Part shown: piece after piece, positions 46,481 through 59,251 of the stretch
Layout of the letters: every line of letters begins with the position of its first letter
Position numbering within the stretch: position 1 is the stretch's first letter
Assembly: GCA_020055645.1 (NCBI GenBank)
Contig: CM034546.1
Coordinates: 138,529,875 to 138,593,874, forward strand
Direction of reading: 5' to 3'
Length of the DNA stretch: 64,000 nucleotides
Origin: Tomocerus qinae
Taxonomy: Eukaryota; Arthropoda; Collembola; Entomobryomorpha; Tomoceridae
Made by a program: the position numbers and the translations under genes
The notes under the pieces: generated by a model
What the model was told of the DNA's origin: nothing
The model's database searches: none
The model's input: the letters and a program-made list of their open reading frames with translations, nothing else

Positions 46481-47337
46481 TGTGGTCTGCTGCGCCGAGC
46501 TATGGTCACATGACACATGCATTCATACATAGGTAGGTATGGGCTATACAGCTACATGCTATGCTATACTAAATACAAGTAGGTAGGTGGGTTAGACTAC
46601 ACACTATTGTACATTACATAATATTATTATTACTGTGGAAATCTCCAGCCTATTATCTAGTATGTGAAATAATGTGTTAGAATATTGTATGTTATTGTAT
46701 TGTATGATGTGTCCTATCTATATTTCTAGAATCTTAAGATTATTTGTGAACTTTTGTTCTACTTTTTCTCTAAATGTATGAGTTGGGTTGCTGTCCAGAC
46801 CTCATAATTGCATAATTGGTGTCTGGAAGCAACCTTGCTTAAACTTGAACCTAAATGTATGAAGGTAACCATGTAATTCCCTATTCAATAAATACATGTG
46901 TCTTACCTGTACTCTGTGTGCACTTACCTCTTGCCTGTAGCTGTCAACACACCTCTCTTCTGTAAATAAATATTCTACAGATTTATACGTTGTTGTAGTA
47001 CCAGTCTCCCATTCCTCACATATCAGTTAGGCTCATCTCACAGTTTTGTCATAATTTAATTTTAGAAACTAGACTTTTCCTAACGATTTTCATTAACTTT
47101 GTGTTAGCACACGTAGCCAGGATAGCTTTTCTCAATTACATTGCATATTCATTTTATACTTGGAAAGCCCTCACTAAGGGATTCCATACTTAGCCTAGTA
47201 CGTACATAACACTATAGCATAAGGTTCACACTCTAGAAGAGGTTTCGAGCTAACGCCAAAGCAACCGTCCGTTCCGTCGCTTCCATGGTGCTCATGGAGG
47301 GATGTGGCAGAAGGGCTTTGGGGGTAACTATGACTCA

Positions 47338-47377
<40 letters not shown>

Positions 47378-48656
47378 ACATGAATGGATTAATGAGATTC
47401 TCACTGTCGCAATCTAATCCTTTTACCAGAGGAAAGCCTATCCAGGCGTCTCCAGTAGTGAATATTCTTGGAATCAATGTCATAATTTTACTAAAAACGA
47501 GAGCAAAGTCATTCATCTAAAGACGTCTGAGAGGTCAACAGGTTTGTCAAATGCATTAATTTTAAACGAAATAAAAGGACGATTTATTTTAATTTTTGTT
47601 TCAATCATGTAGTATGATTTTAAACACATTGGTGGATTTAATATATGTGGCCCCCTCAGCAAATTTAATCTTTCTGGTGGTGACTGAAGATTTTGGTTTT
47701 CTATTTCATAAAATAAAGAAAAAAATTCTTAATTTTAAACGCATTTCTACTATTTTTAAAAATTCATTGAAAGGGAGACAATTATTTTATGCTTTCATAA
47801 AATAAAACAAAAATAAATACATTAATCATACGTGTAAAATACTGAGAGGTTAGATTGATGTGGTTGGCTTGTATTCTGCTTTACTCAATACTGTAGTTTG
47901 CACCAGAAGGTTTAAGATTGCTGAGAATGGCACATATATTTTGAGAAGCAAATTTGTATTTAATTGAAACGAGAAAATTAGGGAGTGTGGTGTTAAGTGA
48001 AATGGCGAAATGATGGGATGTGGAGTTACGTGAAATAACGAAATGAGCAAATGTGGATTTACGTGCTCGGGGAAGTAAGGTGTCGTGCTACTACCACTAC
48101 TAATGTCGGTATATAATTTACTAGTCCCCGACGCTTTTTTAATTGCCATAAATATCGAAATGCTTAACCATAACATTATAGCTTCCCAGTAATCTCTGCT
48201 TTCATTCATTGATTTATACATTCTCTTGGTTTTAATTTAAAATTAAATATTAAGATGACATTAATAATCAATTTGCTAATGTTTGTACCGTCCAGGGCAA
48301 AGGCAAAAAGGTGCCATTTTGCCTTTTTGGTTATTTTAAATTAAATGAAATTTGTATGTGATCACAGACTAAACGTATGGAAAAATATCCATATAAGATA
48401 GAGTAATGTATGACAGAGCAATGTAATAACTAGGTAGTCAAATTTTTGCCCGTTATCTTGTTTGATTGGCTTCCGCGCTGCTCAGCATCACATGTCATTG
48501 GATGAAGGGAGGAGTTTAGGCCTTAGCCGCATGTTTACGAAACCACAACCCACTGAACCCCTTTTATTATATGGTTTCTGTACATCTTAAGTAAGAAAAA
48601 ACATTGTTTTTTCTTGTTTGTGAAAGTTTAATCTATGGTATGTCATATGTTATAAA
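46481..48656. other. Intergenic, no gene recognised
   Basis: A 123-codon minus-strand frame (47850-48221) contains repeated PH-x-x-I-S-x-F-H runs reflecting a short DNA repeat at 47950-48060. I do not call it a gene. 48296-48340 resembles one end of the 60676 MITE family (GGCAAAAAGG). Nothing else is supported. Confidence 0.35.
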
Positions 48657-49332
48657 GGAAGAACCCCTTATTGTCAACACCTTTTCGTCAACCCTGTTTT
48701 ATCAACAACATTTTTTTGTCAACACAAAGACTCTTTTTGTCAACACGTTATATGGAAATGTACTCCTTATAAACGTGGGCAGTTTAGCACAATAGGAAGA
48801 TGGTAACAAGTCGTCCTGCTATGTGGAAATTTATCAATGTGCTATAAAAAGAGCAACATAGGACAGAAAATACGTTTAAGCCAGAATCATTGGGCAACGA
48901 AAGAAAACAAAAAATCCACATGTTGCTAATTTTACAAAACGCTTAATAAAAATAGTTTACAACAAAACTAAAATGTCATTCCCAGAATGGATTTACAAAT
49001 TAGCGGACAAATTATAATAGGTATAAATTGTTTCACTGCCACATTTAATTATTCTTTGACTCAAACCCTTAAGCTCGGATGCTTAATTGTCACGTATATT
49101 AATATTGCTTATTGTATGACTTACTCAATTATTATTATCCTATAAATACTTTTTACACAACATTCTCATGCTTGTATTACTCACTTGTTCACTCAATACA
49201 ATTTCTAGTGCAATGAATAAAAATTTCTGTTTACAAAACAGGAAAAGTAGTGTTGACAAAAGGGAAAAGTGTGTTGACAAAAAGTATTTTTGATGTGTTG
49301 AGAGTTTGGTGTTGACAATTAGGGGGTGAATC
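48657..49332 (+). mobile_element. Iterated-end transposon (family 2), copy alpha
   Basis: It is 676 bp, with target duplication GTTATAAA at 48649-48656 and 49333-49340. The ends are GGAAGAACCCCTTATTGTCAA and, on the other strand, GATTCACCCCCTAATTGTCA. Each is followed by three to five spaced TTTTTGTCAACAC motifs. The inner part shares CTCCTTATAAACGTGGGCAG with copy beta. No FLYWCH code is seen in this copy. Confidence 0.82.
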
Positions 49333-49340
49333 GTTATAAA

Positions 49341-51001
49341 ATATATAGAAAAAAGCAATATTAAGATCTCATGTGAACAGGAAAACTGTGACAACCTCGA
49401 ATCCAATTATAATACTACATCTTTAAATGTAATAGCAAATGCTACAAGCTACAACAAAAGGGAACAAAGTCGTTGCATCGTCGAAAAGCACAATAAAACT
49501 CTGTCGACTGTAATTAATCGAATCGAAACTCAGTCTTCTAAATATCACTTTGCCCAACTTACAGAATTAATTGAGCATTTTCATTCCAAGCCACTAGCCA
49601 CTGCAACTCCAACGAAATATTAAATTATTTCTTATCTGATGTAAAGTAGATAGCAAGCTATCACTGCATCGCCCTACGCTATGTTGAATTGCATGCGTCA
49701 TTCAGAGTCGAGTCGTAACCTTTAGTGGAGTGAGTACGTGTGTTAGGGAGCTCCAACCAAATCATCATTTTGCAGCATAAAGCTAGATCTGTCCGACCGA
49801 AATTGGTTTCAAAAATTGCCTCTTAAGAAGACCTGGAAATTCCATTATCAAGTTGAGAAGGTCAGTAATTTTTGAAAAAACACACTTTTACCAAAAATTG
49901 CATGCCATGCATGGAGTAGTGAGAAAAATGGTTGTCCAGACAGACGAAGCGACATTGAAGCCCATAAAAAATGCAAACAATAAGCAAATCCCTTATTTGG
50001 TTATCAACGATCAACTTGGAAGTCATCCTAGCCTACTCCAAGCCACACTCGTACTCACATCCACATCGTACAACAGCCTTACGAAAGCACGACTCGACTC
50101 CCCCGACTTCTCTGGGATGGGTGTAGGTAGTCATAATATTATAGCTATTGTTTCACATATCTAAATACTAGTAGCCCCCAGAGCAGGACTCAATTTCGAA
50201 ATGTATATGCAATGATCATGCGGATTGGACATACAAATATTTATTTGTTCCCGCTTTTTACCCTACCACACATAGTTACATACATCTATAATATAAACGT
50301 CATCGAAATGTATGTTGTGTGTACAGATGTTGTAATGTTAAGAATGTTATTATTCGGCCACCGTACCGTTATTTCAAAATGTATTAACAACACAGTTTGA
50401 TTTATTTGCAAAAGATGCTAAATTCCATCCAGATAGAACTTGGTTTTATGCATACACGCTTGCGAGGTGATAAAATTATGAAAGTCACTGTTGTGAGACG
50501 TGGTAGTTGATACTCTTTCTTTCAAATTTAATATACCGTGCCGTGACCTTATTTTATACGCAGGAAAGTTTAAAATTTGGCTATTCACATTAAAACTATA
50601 TTTTTTCCAATTCGCAAATGGTTTTAAGCTAATAGGAGGTTAAATTAAAAATGTTATACGTCTTAAATAGAAAAGCTAAATCCATTCTTAAATAGAAAAT
50701 AATCAGAGCGAGATGAAGTGGTAAACAATTTTTTAATTGCAAATGTGTACGTTTTGAATTTGCCACTTATGTGTTATAGAGATTTGTTATCTTAAAATTA
50801 TGGCTTCTAATATGACGTCACAAATCGTGATGATGATAGGATTAGGAAGAGTATAAGTAGCCCTTAAAAAGTTTAGGTGGGTGAATATTTATGAATATAT
50901 AGAATATTTCTTTAATGTGATTCCATTTTCGTAGGTCATAGTCATGAATGTCATGGAAGTTGACATTTTCCTTGCATTGACACTATACAACGGTAGTATA
51001 T
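49341..51001. other. Intergenic between the two family 2 copies
   Basis: A 103-codon plus-strand frame (49853-50164) is preceded by AAG and GTCAG in a possible exon-intron context, but it resembles nothing known. No repeat is recognised. Confidence 0.3.
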
Positions 51002-51009
51002 GTAATTAG

Positions 51010-51719
51010 GATTCACCCCCTAATTGTCAACACTAAAATCCCAACACATCAAAAGTACTTTTTGTCAACACGCTTTTCCTTTTTGTCAACACCACTTTTC
51101 CTTTTTTGCCAACAGATATTTTTATTCATTGCACTAATTGTATTGCCTAAGAATTCCTTCCATCTACCCAACCTATTACTCCTTCAGCAAACTCTCCGTT
51201 TTCTTCTACCACTACTGCAACATATATCCCTTTCTGTACATGACCAGTACTTTTTTCTGGTCTTTGAGTTATTAGACTATAAATATAACCGTTTCTGGCC
51301 AGTGTTTGGGTCACTTTATTCTTCGTTTTGGAAGTAAACAAAGAAAAATATAAATACGATGCCATTTTTTCGTTATGTATTATTCTGTAGTGCACAGCTT
51401 GAAGAGACAAGAACAAATAAATTTCAGAGTCAGAGACTTACCTTATATTCCCCCTTGCATTCATTACCAGCAATTTAAATATCTGATAATGCATAAAATG
51501 GTAATCAACCCAGGCAGTAATTTATATTAGGAGAGGAATGTAACAACGAAACACATATCTTACATGAACTGTATAACATAAACTGCCCACATTTATAAGG
51601 AGTACATTTCCTTATAACGTGTTGACAAACAGAGTCTTGGTGTTGACAAAAAAAACCGTAAAAAATGTTGTTGACAAAAGAGGGTTGACAAAAAGGTGTT
51701 GACAATTAGGGGTTCTTCC
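51010..51719 (-). mobile_element. Iterated-end transposon (family 2), copy beta, with FLYWCH remnant
   Basis: It is 710 bp, inverted relative to alpha, with perfect 8-bp duplication GTAATTAG at 51002-51009 and 51720-51727. The ends carry the same TTTTTGTCAACAC iterations as alpha. On the minus strand at about 51180-51330, LARNGYIYSL is followed, after a frameshift, by KKYWSCTERDIC. This parallels LARNGYSYSL / KKYWYCTQREIC of family 1. Confidence 0.82.
51180..51330 (-). pseudogene. FLYWCH zinc-finger remnant (family 2)
   Basis: Aromatic and Cys positions of an FLYWCH finger (GYIYSL, YWSC, RDIC) lie in two frames. A stop follows soon after, and the His pair is not visible. It links family 2 to family 1 at the protein level although their terminal DNA motifs differ. 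Confidence 0.65.
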
Positions 51720-51727
51720 GTAATTAG

Positions 51728-53074
51728 TTATTCCAAATCAAAAAAACAAAATTTTCTAAAACTTCAGCGTATTACGACCAAGGGCCAATATTTTTGTGTT
51801 GGAATTTCATTGTGACTATCGGTACTTACTCTGGTCACCCATTATGGTCACATTTTTGACTTGGGGTATAATGTTACGCCTACGTTACTCTGACTCATCA
51901 TTATGCATACTGCCAAGCTTAGATGCAAGCATCCCATCCATTATACCCAACATCCCCATCCAGGTGTATGAATTGGCTGAAAGGGATGTGTTGGTGATGG
52001 CTGTAATGGTTAATGGTACTTTATTTGGAAACTGGGGATGGGCTATATTAGATGGATTACTTTATTTGAATATTGGTGGTGGGCTGGATAAGATGTTGAT
52101 CTTTTCTTGGGTGTTTGGTGAGGATGGAATGGATGGGGTTGGGTGTTCCATCTTTTGCATTGGACGGGATGTTTACCAACAACTTACATCTATGCTGCAA
52201 ATTGTTATTCTGTTTTATCCGACCAAGCAAATAAACTGCTTCCCCTCACGCACCAGGCGGGTGAGGGAAAGAAGTTTCTGAAATACATTCTATCCATCTT
52301 ACAATATTGCCCCGGAATACACACTAGCTTTATTTATAACAGGGCCTGGGCCCTGTGACCGGCTAGTAGATAGATAGGCAGGTAAATTTATTGCTCTATC
52401 TAAAACGGTGGTTATAAAATAGAATTCTAAGAGAGATTTAGTAAGGTAAGTCCAGCGCGGGTTTTTCTGCTGCATAGGCGGCATGTTAATATGTATTTCC
52501 CTAATTCTTGTATTGGATACATAATTGCGACTGAAATAATTATATTTAAAATATATACCAATGATTACCATTATATGTCTGTCTGTAAATCTTTCCAATG
52601 ATTATTGTACTTCAGGTGATAATTTCAATGGCATGGTAAAGTATATACGTGTATTTATGATATTGTAAAACTGCCTATTACCTTGCAGAATAAATACGCC
52701 AATACCAATACCATGCTCAAGAAGTATTAAAAGCCTTAAGTCTTGTTAAATGCTTTTCAATGAGCCGTTCAATGGTTTTTGTGCTACAGCCACTACTATA
52801 CTCATACTACTGCCTTTCGTAATTTATCTTACCGCCCTGAATACTTGGTATTACCCCCTATTGTATCCTTCACCAAAAGACCTTTTACTGCCAAACTCTG
52901 TACAGGTGAACTCAGCGGCCGGAATTTGCATCCTAGCATTTCAACGATGGTTTAAAAAATATATAATGATTCGATTACCAGCTAAAGCCCATTTTCGAGT
53001 GAAAAGGACAAGAAACATCATTTTCTCAAAAAACATAATAAAATATTCGACAAACTAACTCGATAAACCAACAC
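51728..53074. other. Intergenic, long but unconvincing open frames
   Basis: 51796-52281 (+) is open for 161 codons and 52750-53058 (+) for 102, neither like a known family. The first overlaps a loose inverted repeat (CATCCCATCC near 51928 against GGATGG runs near 52122). A short palindrome, CAGGGCCTGGGCCCTG, lies near 52340. Confidence 0.3.
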
Positions 53075-53119
53075 AGTAAATGCAACAACTTAATACAATA
53101 TATCCAGCTAATAACAAAC

Positions 53120-53250
53120 AAATGGAAAAACCTACAGCAAGCCGTAACAGAAGCTCGCCTGAGTAAAGGGGATCCTGTGCACATTTTTGGTAGAATAATA
53201 GTAGATATAAATTTATTTTGATTACTAAAGTAACTATTAAACAAAACAAT
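53120..53250 (-). repeat. Right-end fragment of the CTCGCCTGA family, inverted
   Basis: CCTACAGCAAGCCGTAACAG then AGCTCGCCTGA (53152-53162) match the right end at 59090-59125 on the opposite strand. It abuts the satellite to its right. Confidence 0.65.
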
Positions 53251-54895
53251 CTGTAAAATTATTGGACATGCCCATGACCATTAAGGGTGCAATTTGTAGT
53301 CTCATATAAATGTCTACATCGTATGGGTAAAACGACAGTTTGGACTTTTGTGTATATAATTTAAAAGCGAATGAACCAAATTCAACCATATTTTGCTGAT
53401 AAATACTTTATATATGTACCAACATTCTGTAAAAATATTGGACATGCCCATGGCCATTTGTAGTTTCATATTATAAATGTTTAAAACGTATCGGTGAAAC
53501 AATTTAGAAATTTTTTGTAGATAATTCGAAAGCGAGCGTACTAAATTCAATCAAATATTGCAGACTAATACTTTATATATGTACTAACAATCTGTAAAAT
53601 TATTGGACATACCCATGACCATTAAGGGTGACATTTGTAGTTTCATATAAATGTCTATATCGTATGGGTAAAACGACAGTTTTGAACTTTTGTGTATATA
53701 ATTTAAAAGCGAGTGAACCAAATTCAACCATATTTTGCTTATAAATACTTTATATATGTACCAACATTCTGTAAAAATATTGGACGTGGCCATGACCATT
53801 AAGGGCGGCATTTGTAGTTTCATATTATAAATGTTTAAAACGTATGGGTGAAACAATTTAGAAATTTTTTGTAGATAATTCGAAAGCGAGCTTACTAAAT
53901 TCAATCAAATATTGCAGACTAATACTTTATATATGTACTAACAATCTGTAAAATTATTGCACATACCCATGACCATTAAGGGTGACATTTGTAGTTTCAT
54001 ATGTCTATATCGTATGGGTAAAACGACAGTTTTGAACTTTTGTGTATATAATTTAAAAGCGAGTGAACCAAATTCAACCATATTTTGCTTATAAATACTT
54101 TATATATGTACCAACATTCTGTAAAAATATTGGACGTGCCCATGACCATTAAGGGCGGCATTTGTAGTTTCATATTATAAATGTTTAAACCGTATGGGTG
54201 AAATAACCATTTTGAACTTTTTTGTAGATAATTCAAAAGCGAGCGAATTAAAGTCAATCAAATTTGCTAGATATACACTTTATATATATGCCAACATTAT
54301 GTGAAAATATTGGACGTGCCTATGACCATGAAGGGTGCAATTTGTAGTCTCATATAAATGTCTATATCATATGGGTAAAACGACAGTTTTGAACTTTTGT
54401 GTATATAGTTTAAAAGCGAGTGAACCAAATTCAACCATATTTTGCTAATAAATACTTTAAATATGTACCAACATTCTGTAAAAATATTGGACATGCCCAT
54501 GACCATTAAGGGCGGCATTTGTAGTTTCATATTATAAATGTTTAAAACGTATGGATGAAATAACAATTTTGAACTTTATTGTAGATAATTCGAAAGCGAG
54601 CGAACCAAATTCAATCAAATATTGCAGATTAATAGTTTATATATGTACTAACAATCTATAAAAATATTAGACATGCCCATGACCATTAAGGGTGGCATTT
54701 GTAGTTTCATATAAATGTCTATATCGTATAGGTAAAACGACAGTTTTGAACTTTTGTGTAGATAATTCAAAAGCAAGCGAATTAAAGTCATTCAAATTTG
54801 TTAGATATACACTATATATATAAGCCAACATTATGTTAAAATATTGGACGTGCCCATGACCATTAAGGGCGGCATTAGTAGTTTCATATGAGAGA
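53250..54895. repeat. ~175-bp satellite, about ten monomers in alternating types
   Basis: The landmark ATTGGACATGCCCATGACCA (or close) recurs near 53260, 53440, 53603, 53782, 53960, 54132, 54310, 54487, 54668 and 54843. Spacing is about 163-180 bp. Monomers differ by TTTGTGTATATAATTTAAAA versus TTTTGTAGATAATTCGAAAG, largely alternating, which implies a ~350-bp dimeric unit. Minus-strand open frames here are by-products. Confidence 0.9.
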
Positions 54896-55520
54896 TGTTT
54901 TTTAAACCCTATTATATGCTAACTATAATCAATATAACTTCACGTAAATAATTATAGCATAAAACCGAACGTACAGATGTTAACCAAACTTCCAGAATTT
55001 GTGCATTATATGAGTGGCTAAAACATGTAAAAAATACAGACGTTGATACGACATGGACGTATGAATTTTGAAGAGATGTTTATCAAACCCTACTATATGC
55101 TGACTATAATCAATACCTACTTCACGTAAATAATTATAGCATAAAACCGAACGTACAGATGTTAACCAAACTTCCAGAATTTGTGCATTATATGAGTGGC
55201 TAAAACATGTAAAAAATACAGACGTTGATACGACATGGACGTATGAATTTTGAAGAGATGTTTATCAAACCCTATTATATGCTAACTATAATCAATACCT
55301 ACTTCACGTAAATAATTATAGCATAAAACCGAACGTACAGATGTTCACCAAAATTTCATATTTTGTGCATTATATGAGTGGCTAAAACATATAAAAAATA
55401 CAGACGTTGATACGACATGGACGTATGAATTTTGAAGAGATGTTTATCAAACCCTACTATATGCTAACTATAATCAATACCTACTTCACGTAAATAATTA
55501 TAGCAAAAAACCGAGCGTAC
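54896..55520. repeat. 181-bp satellite, 3.5 copies
   Basis: Copies start near 54895, 55075, 55256 and 55437. Each holds CTATAATCAATA, CGTACAGATGTT, GTGCATTATATGAGTGGC and GACGTTGATACGACATGGAC. It joins the ~175-bp satellite directly, with a different sequence but nearly the same length. Confidence 0.92.
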
Positions 55521-56470
55521 AGATGTTCACAAATATTACTATGTTATTTGTGATAAATAGGAAATTCTTAATTGTGATAAATTGGGAATTTGTTAATACG
55601 ATTATTAGCGAATTTAGATGTGATGAAAATTTTTATTTTAAAACCATTAAAGGGGAGAACCGTATAAGAGCACATTATTACAATTGGATATTTGACACTG
55701 GGCCCATGAAGTTAGAGCATCCAAATTTTGAAGACGCGTAGTTTAGTTAATGGTTAACAACATATTTGAATCTGGTAAATGTTGTTTTTTTCGTTTATGA
55801 AATATTCGGTTGAAACCACTACCTCTTATAGCATGTAATTTAGTACTCAAATCAACTTTCATATGGTTTTCTTTAAAAAACGCAATGGGCCCATAAACCG
55901 AAAGAGCCCAAAATCTCAGGATATTTAGAACAACCGTTTTTGAATACATAAAATGAGTCTCAAAAAAGTTGTTTTTTCTGTTCATGAGATATTGATTTTT
56001 AAAAATAAAATGTCATAATTTTTAGTGGATGACACCATAAGTAAAGGCATTTGGCCATAAAAAGTACTGATACATAGTGTATTATGCGTTGCTATATGCA
56101 TTTTTTGCTTGGATAGCATTACTTATTACATGCACATGAAACAAACACAAACCAAGGTTGCTGTACTGTTGAGTACTTGGTAATCAGGTTGGCTGTTTCA
56201 GTGGACAAGTCCCATCCCAAGATGCCTCTAGTGTTTAAACTGGTGCTTACCGCTCTGTGCATGGCATTAAAGAGGTCAAGTTCCTCGGCACCCAACCCAG
56301 AATGGAAGTAATTTTTTTACTTGTAAAACAGAGGCACTCACACCAGGAGGCAACAACAATATCAAGCAAAAATATTACTTGCGGTAGCTGGTAGCAACCC
56401 GTGGACATCCCCTATGCAACAGAAAAATGGGTGGAGTTTGTGGGAACTTTATATGGGATTTTGACTTCGA
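55521..56470. other. Intergenic, nothing certain
   Basis: A 72-codon frame at 55523-55741 is open, but no family is recognised. Confidence 0.35.
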
Positions 56471-57231
56471 TTGACGTCACTCGAGTATTTTTGAAACTTT
56501 TCGAATATTTTTCGAATTTTCGAGTATTTTAGAAACTTTTCGAGTATTTTCGAACTTTGCGAATATTTTCGAACTTTTCGAGTACTTTAGAAACTTTTCG
56601 AGTATTTTACGAACTTTCTGAGTATTTTCGAACTTTTCGAGTATTTTTGAAACTTTTCGAATATTTTCGAATTTTCGAGTATTTTTGAAACTTTTCGCAG
56701 AATTTTGAAACTTTTTGAGTATTTTCGAACTTTTCGAGTATTTTCGAACTTTTCGAGTATTTTAGAATTTTATAAACTATTTCCGAACATTTGAGGCTAT
56801 TTTGGACAATATTTGTTATTTTGTTATGCTTTGTAAGACTAAAATTCATCAGATACGACGAGTTAAAACAGAAATACTCGAGATACTCGAGAAGTATTAA
56901 ATAATTAAAACGGTTACAAAAGTTTCATAAATACTCGTAAAGTCTTAATGATTAAAGCTTCGCCAAAAGTTACGAAAATACGGGAAAAGTTTCGAAAATA
57001 TGCGAAAAGTTTCGAAAATACGCGAAAAGTTTTAAATATACTAGAAACAATTTGAAAATGCTCGGAAATATTCGAAAAGTTTCATTCGGAAATGCTTGAA
57101 TGGAATCGAAAAGTTTTGGAAATGTTTGAATTGAATCGAAAAGTTTTGGAAATACTTGAATGGAATCGAAAAGTTTCGGAAATACTTGAATGGAATCGAA
57201 AAGTCTCGGAAATACTCGAAAAGCTTCGGAC
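56471..57231. repeat. GAAAAGTTTCGGAAATACTC minisatellite, two opposed arms
   Basis: 56471-56770 carries the ~20-25 bp unit as its complement (GAGTATTTTCGAACTTTTC). 56940-57231 carries it direct (GAAAAGTTTCGAAAATACGC, later GGAATCGAAAAGTTTTGGAA). The two arms form a long imperfect hairpin. The same array resumes at 59252 after the element at 57232-59251. Confidence 0.88.
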
Positions 57232-57448
57232 AGGCATACAGAAAATGTTTTTCCTGTGCGGTAACCAAAATATTTTGGACTTCCCTTTTCGGGGAGGGAA
57301 AAAGCTGCCTACCCGGTAATCATGTTAGGGCAGCCAAAAATTGTTGACTGCCTGGCAACTACGTTAGGTCTTGTGTCCGCAAGTCCACATTTGTTAATAT
57401 AAAATGTGTTCAGCCGGGAAGCGCTTTGCGCTACCTGTGCGTCTTTTT

Positions 57449-59100
57449 AGCTCGCCTGATAAGGCAGCTTATAGAATCACACAGTCCGTCCGTGCGTCCG
57501 TCCGTTTACACGATAACTTTTGAAGACATTGATGGATTTCAACTAAACTTGGCAAAAACATTGCCTATGGACCTGTGACAAAGCCTATTGAAAATGGGCC
57601 ACATTGGTCCACAGGTTGCTGAGATGACGCGCGCTCACTTTGTCTTCATTTTGATAGTCAAAATGAAAATGTGACATTAAATGGACATTAAAAGTTCAAA
57701 TGTGCTTCCTATGGATTGTTAGCGGGATAGTACAAAATATTAAATGCCGCTTCGACCAAATTTGAAATTTTATAATAAAGTAAATAAAACCGGAAAATAC
57801 CTATTATAGGACGGAAATAAATCTATTTCGCATTTATATGCAAATAGATAGTTAAATTTATATTTTTCGAATTACTTTTCATTATGATAGCTAACATTAA
57901 TCAATTTTGATTTTCTGTTGATTTTCATAGTCAACATTAATAAATTTCGATTTTCTGTTGCTTTTCATAGTCAACGTTAATCTGCTTTGATTTCCTGTTG
58001 CTTTTCATAGTCAACGTTAATCAATTTTGTTTTTCTGCTGATTTTCATAGTTGGCAATTACCTATTTTGATTTTCTGTTGATTTTCATAGTTGGCAATTA
58101 CCTATTTTGATTTTCTGTTGATTTTCTTCATAGTCAGCAACTACCTATTTTGATTTTCTATAGATATTTTCATAGTCATCACTTATCTATTTTGATTTTC
58201 TGTTGCTTTTCATAGTCAACATTAATCTATTTCAAACTTCTGTTGATTTTAATTGTCAATATTATTAATCTATTTTGATTTTCTGTTGATTTTCATAGTC
58301 AACAATTATCGATTTTGATTTTCTGTTAATTTTCATAGTAAACAATTATCGATTTTGATTTTCTGTTGATTTTCATAGTTCGCAATTACCTATTTTGATT
58401 TTCTGTTGATTTTCATAGTCAGCAACTATCTATTTTGATTTTCTGTTGATTTTCATACTCAACAATTATATATTTTGATTTTCTGTTGATTTTCATAGTC
58501 AATAACTACCTATTTTGATTTTCTGTAGATTTTCATAGTCAGCAACTACCTATTTTGATTTTCTGTTGATTTTCATAGTCAACATTAATCTATTTCAAAC
58601 TTCTGTTGATTTTCATTGTCAATCTTATTAATCTATTTCAAACTTCTGTTGATTTTCATTGTCAATCTTATTAATCTATTTTGATTTTCTGTTGATTTTC
58701 ATAGTCAACAATTATCGATTTTGATTTTCTGTTGATTTTCAATGTCAATCTTAATTTATTTTGAATTTCTGTTGATTTTCAATGTCAATCTTAATTTATT
58801 TTGAATTTCTGTTGATTTTGATGGTCAAAATTCATCTATTTTGATTTTCTGCTGATTTTGGAAATCAACATTCATCTATATTGATTTTTTATTGCTTTTG
58901 ATAGTCAAAATGAATCTGATTTTATTTTCTGTTATTTTTCATAGTCAATGTTAATCTGCTTTGGTTTTCTGTTGACTTTGATGGTCAAAATTCATACATT
59001 TTGATTTTGATACTCAATATTAACCAATTGATATGAAAATAAACCTATTTCTATTATTCTACTAAAACTGTGTACACGGTTCCCTTCACTCAGGCGAGCT
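57449..59100 (+). repeat. Complete CTCGCCTGA-family element carrying a minisatellite
   Basis: Left end AGCTCGCCTGA (57449), right end TCAGGCGAGCT (59090-59100). The left part has GTCCGTCCG iterations, ACGATAACTTTTGAA and a conserved stretch (TTGGCAAAAACATTGCCTAT). The rest is the minisatellite 57880-59030. Fragments of the family lie at 2104, 25944, 53152 and 62045. Confidence 0.8.
57880..59030. repeat. TATTTTGATTTTCTGTTGAT minisatellite (~42 bp x ~26)
   Basis: The unit is TATTTTGATTTTCTGTTGAT plus TTTCATAGTCAACAATTATC, with variants such as CAAACTTCTGTTG and AGTCAGCAACTACC. Local blocks of near-identical units at 58370-58600 suggest recent tandem growth. Confidence 0.93.
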
Positions 59101-59251
59101 TCTGTTACGGCTTGCCGTAGGTTTTATAAAGTTACGGCCTGGAAAAAAATCGGTTACCGGACAGGCAACGCAAAGTGCTGCCCTCCCGGCAATCGAATTT
59201 TTTTCCTGCCCGGTAATGAGGTTTTCGTAAAATTATATTTTCTGTATGCCT

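Larger units (their letters stand above)
57232..59251. mobile_element. Composite foldback-like element splitting the GAAAAGTTTCGG minisatellite
   Basis: The ends are inverted: AGGCATACAGAAAAT at 57232 and ATTTTCTGTATGCCT at 59237-59251. Behind each lie spaced (G/C)CGGTAA(C/T) and GGGCAGC motifs (57255-57345 and 59120-59215, complement). Flanks GCTTCGG and GTTTCGG may be a duplication but lie within the repeat. A second element, 57449-59100, sits inside. Confidence 0.65.

Noticed and set aside
49853-50164. 103-codon plus-strand frame between the family 2 elements
   Set aside because: No homology recognised, and the start and splice context are not convincing.
51796-52281. 161-codon plus-strand frame, hydrophobic
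   Set aside because: No family resemblance, odd Met/Gly/Trp-rich stretches over a GGATGG-type repeat, no splice or promoter support.
53314-54566. Series of similar 78-106 codon minus-strand frames
   Set aside because: By-products of the ~175-bp satellite; they follow its period and end at its variants.
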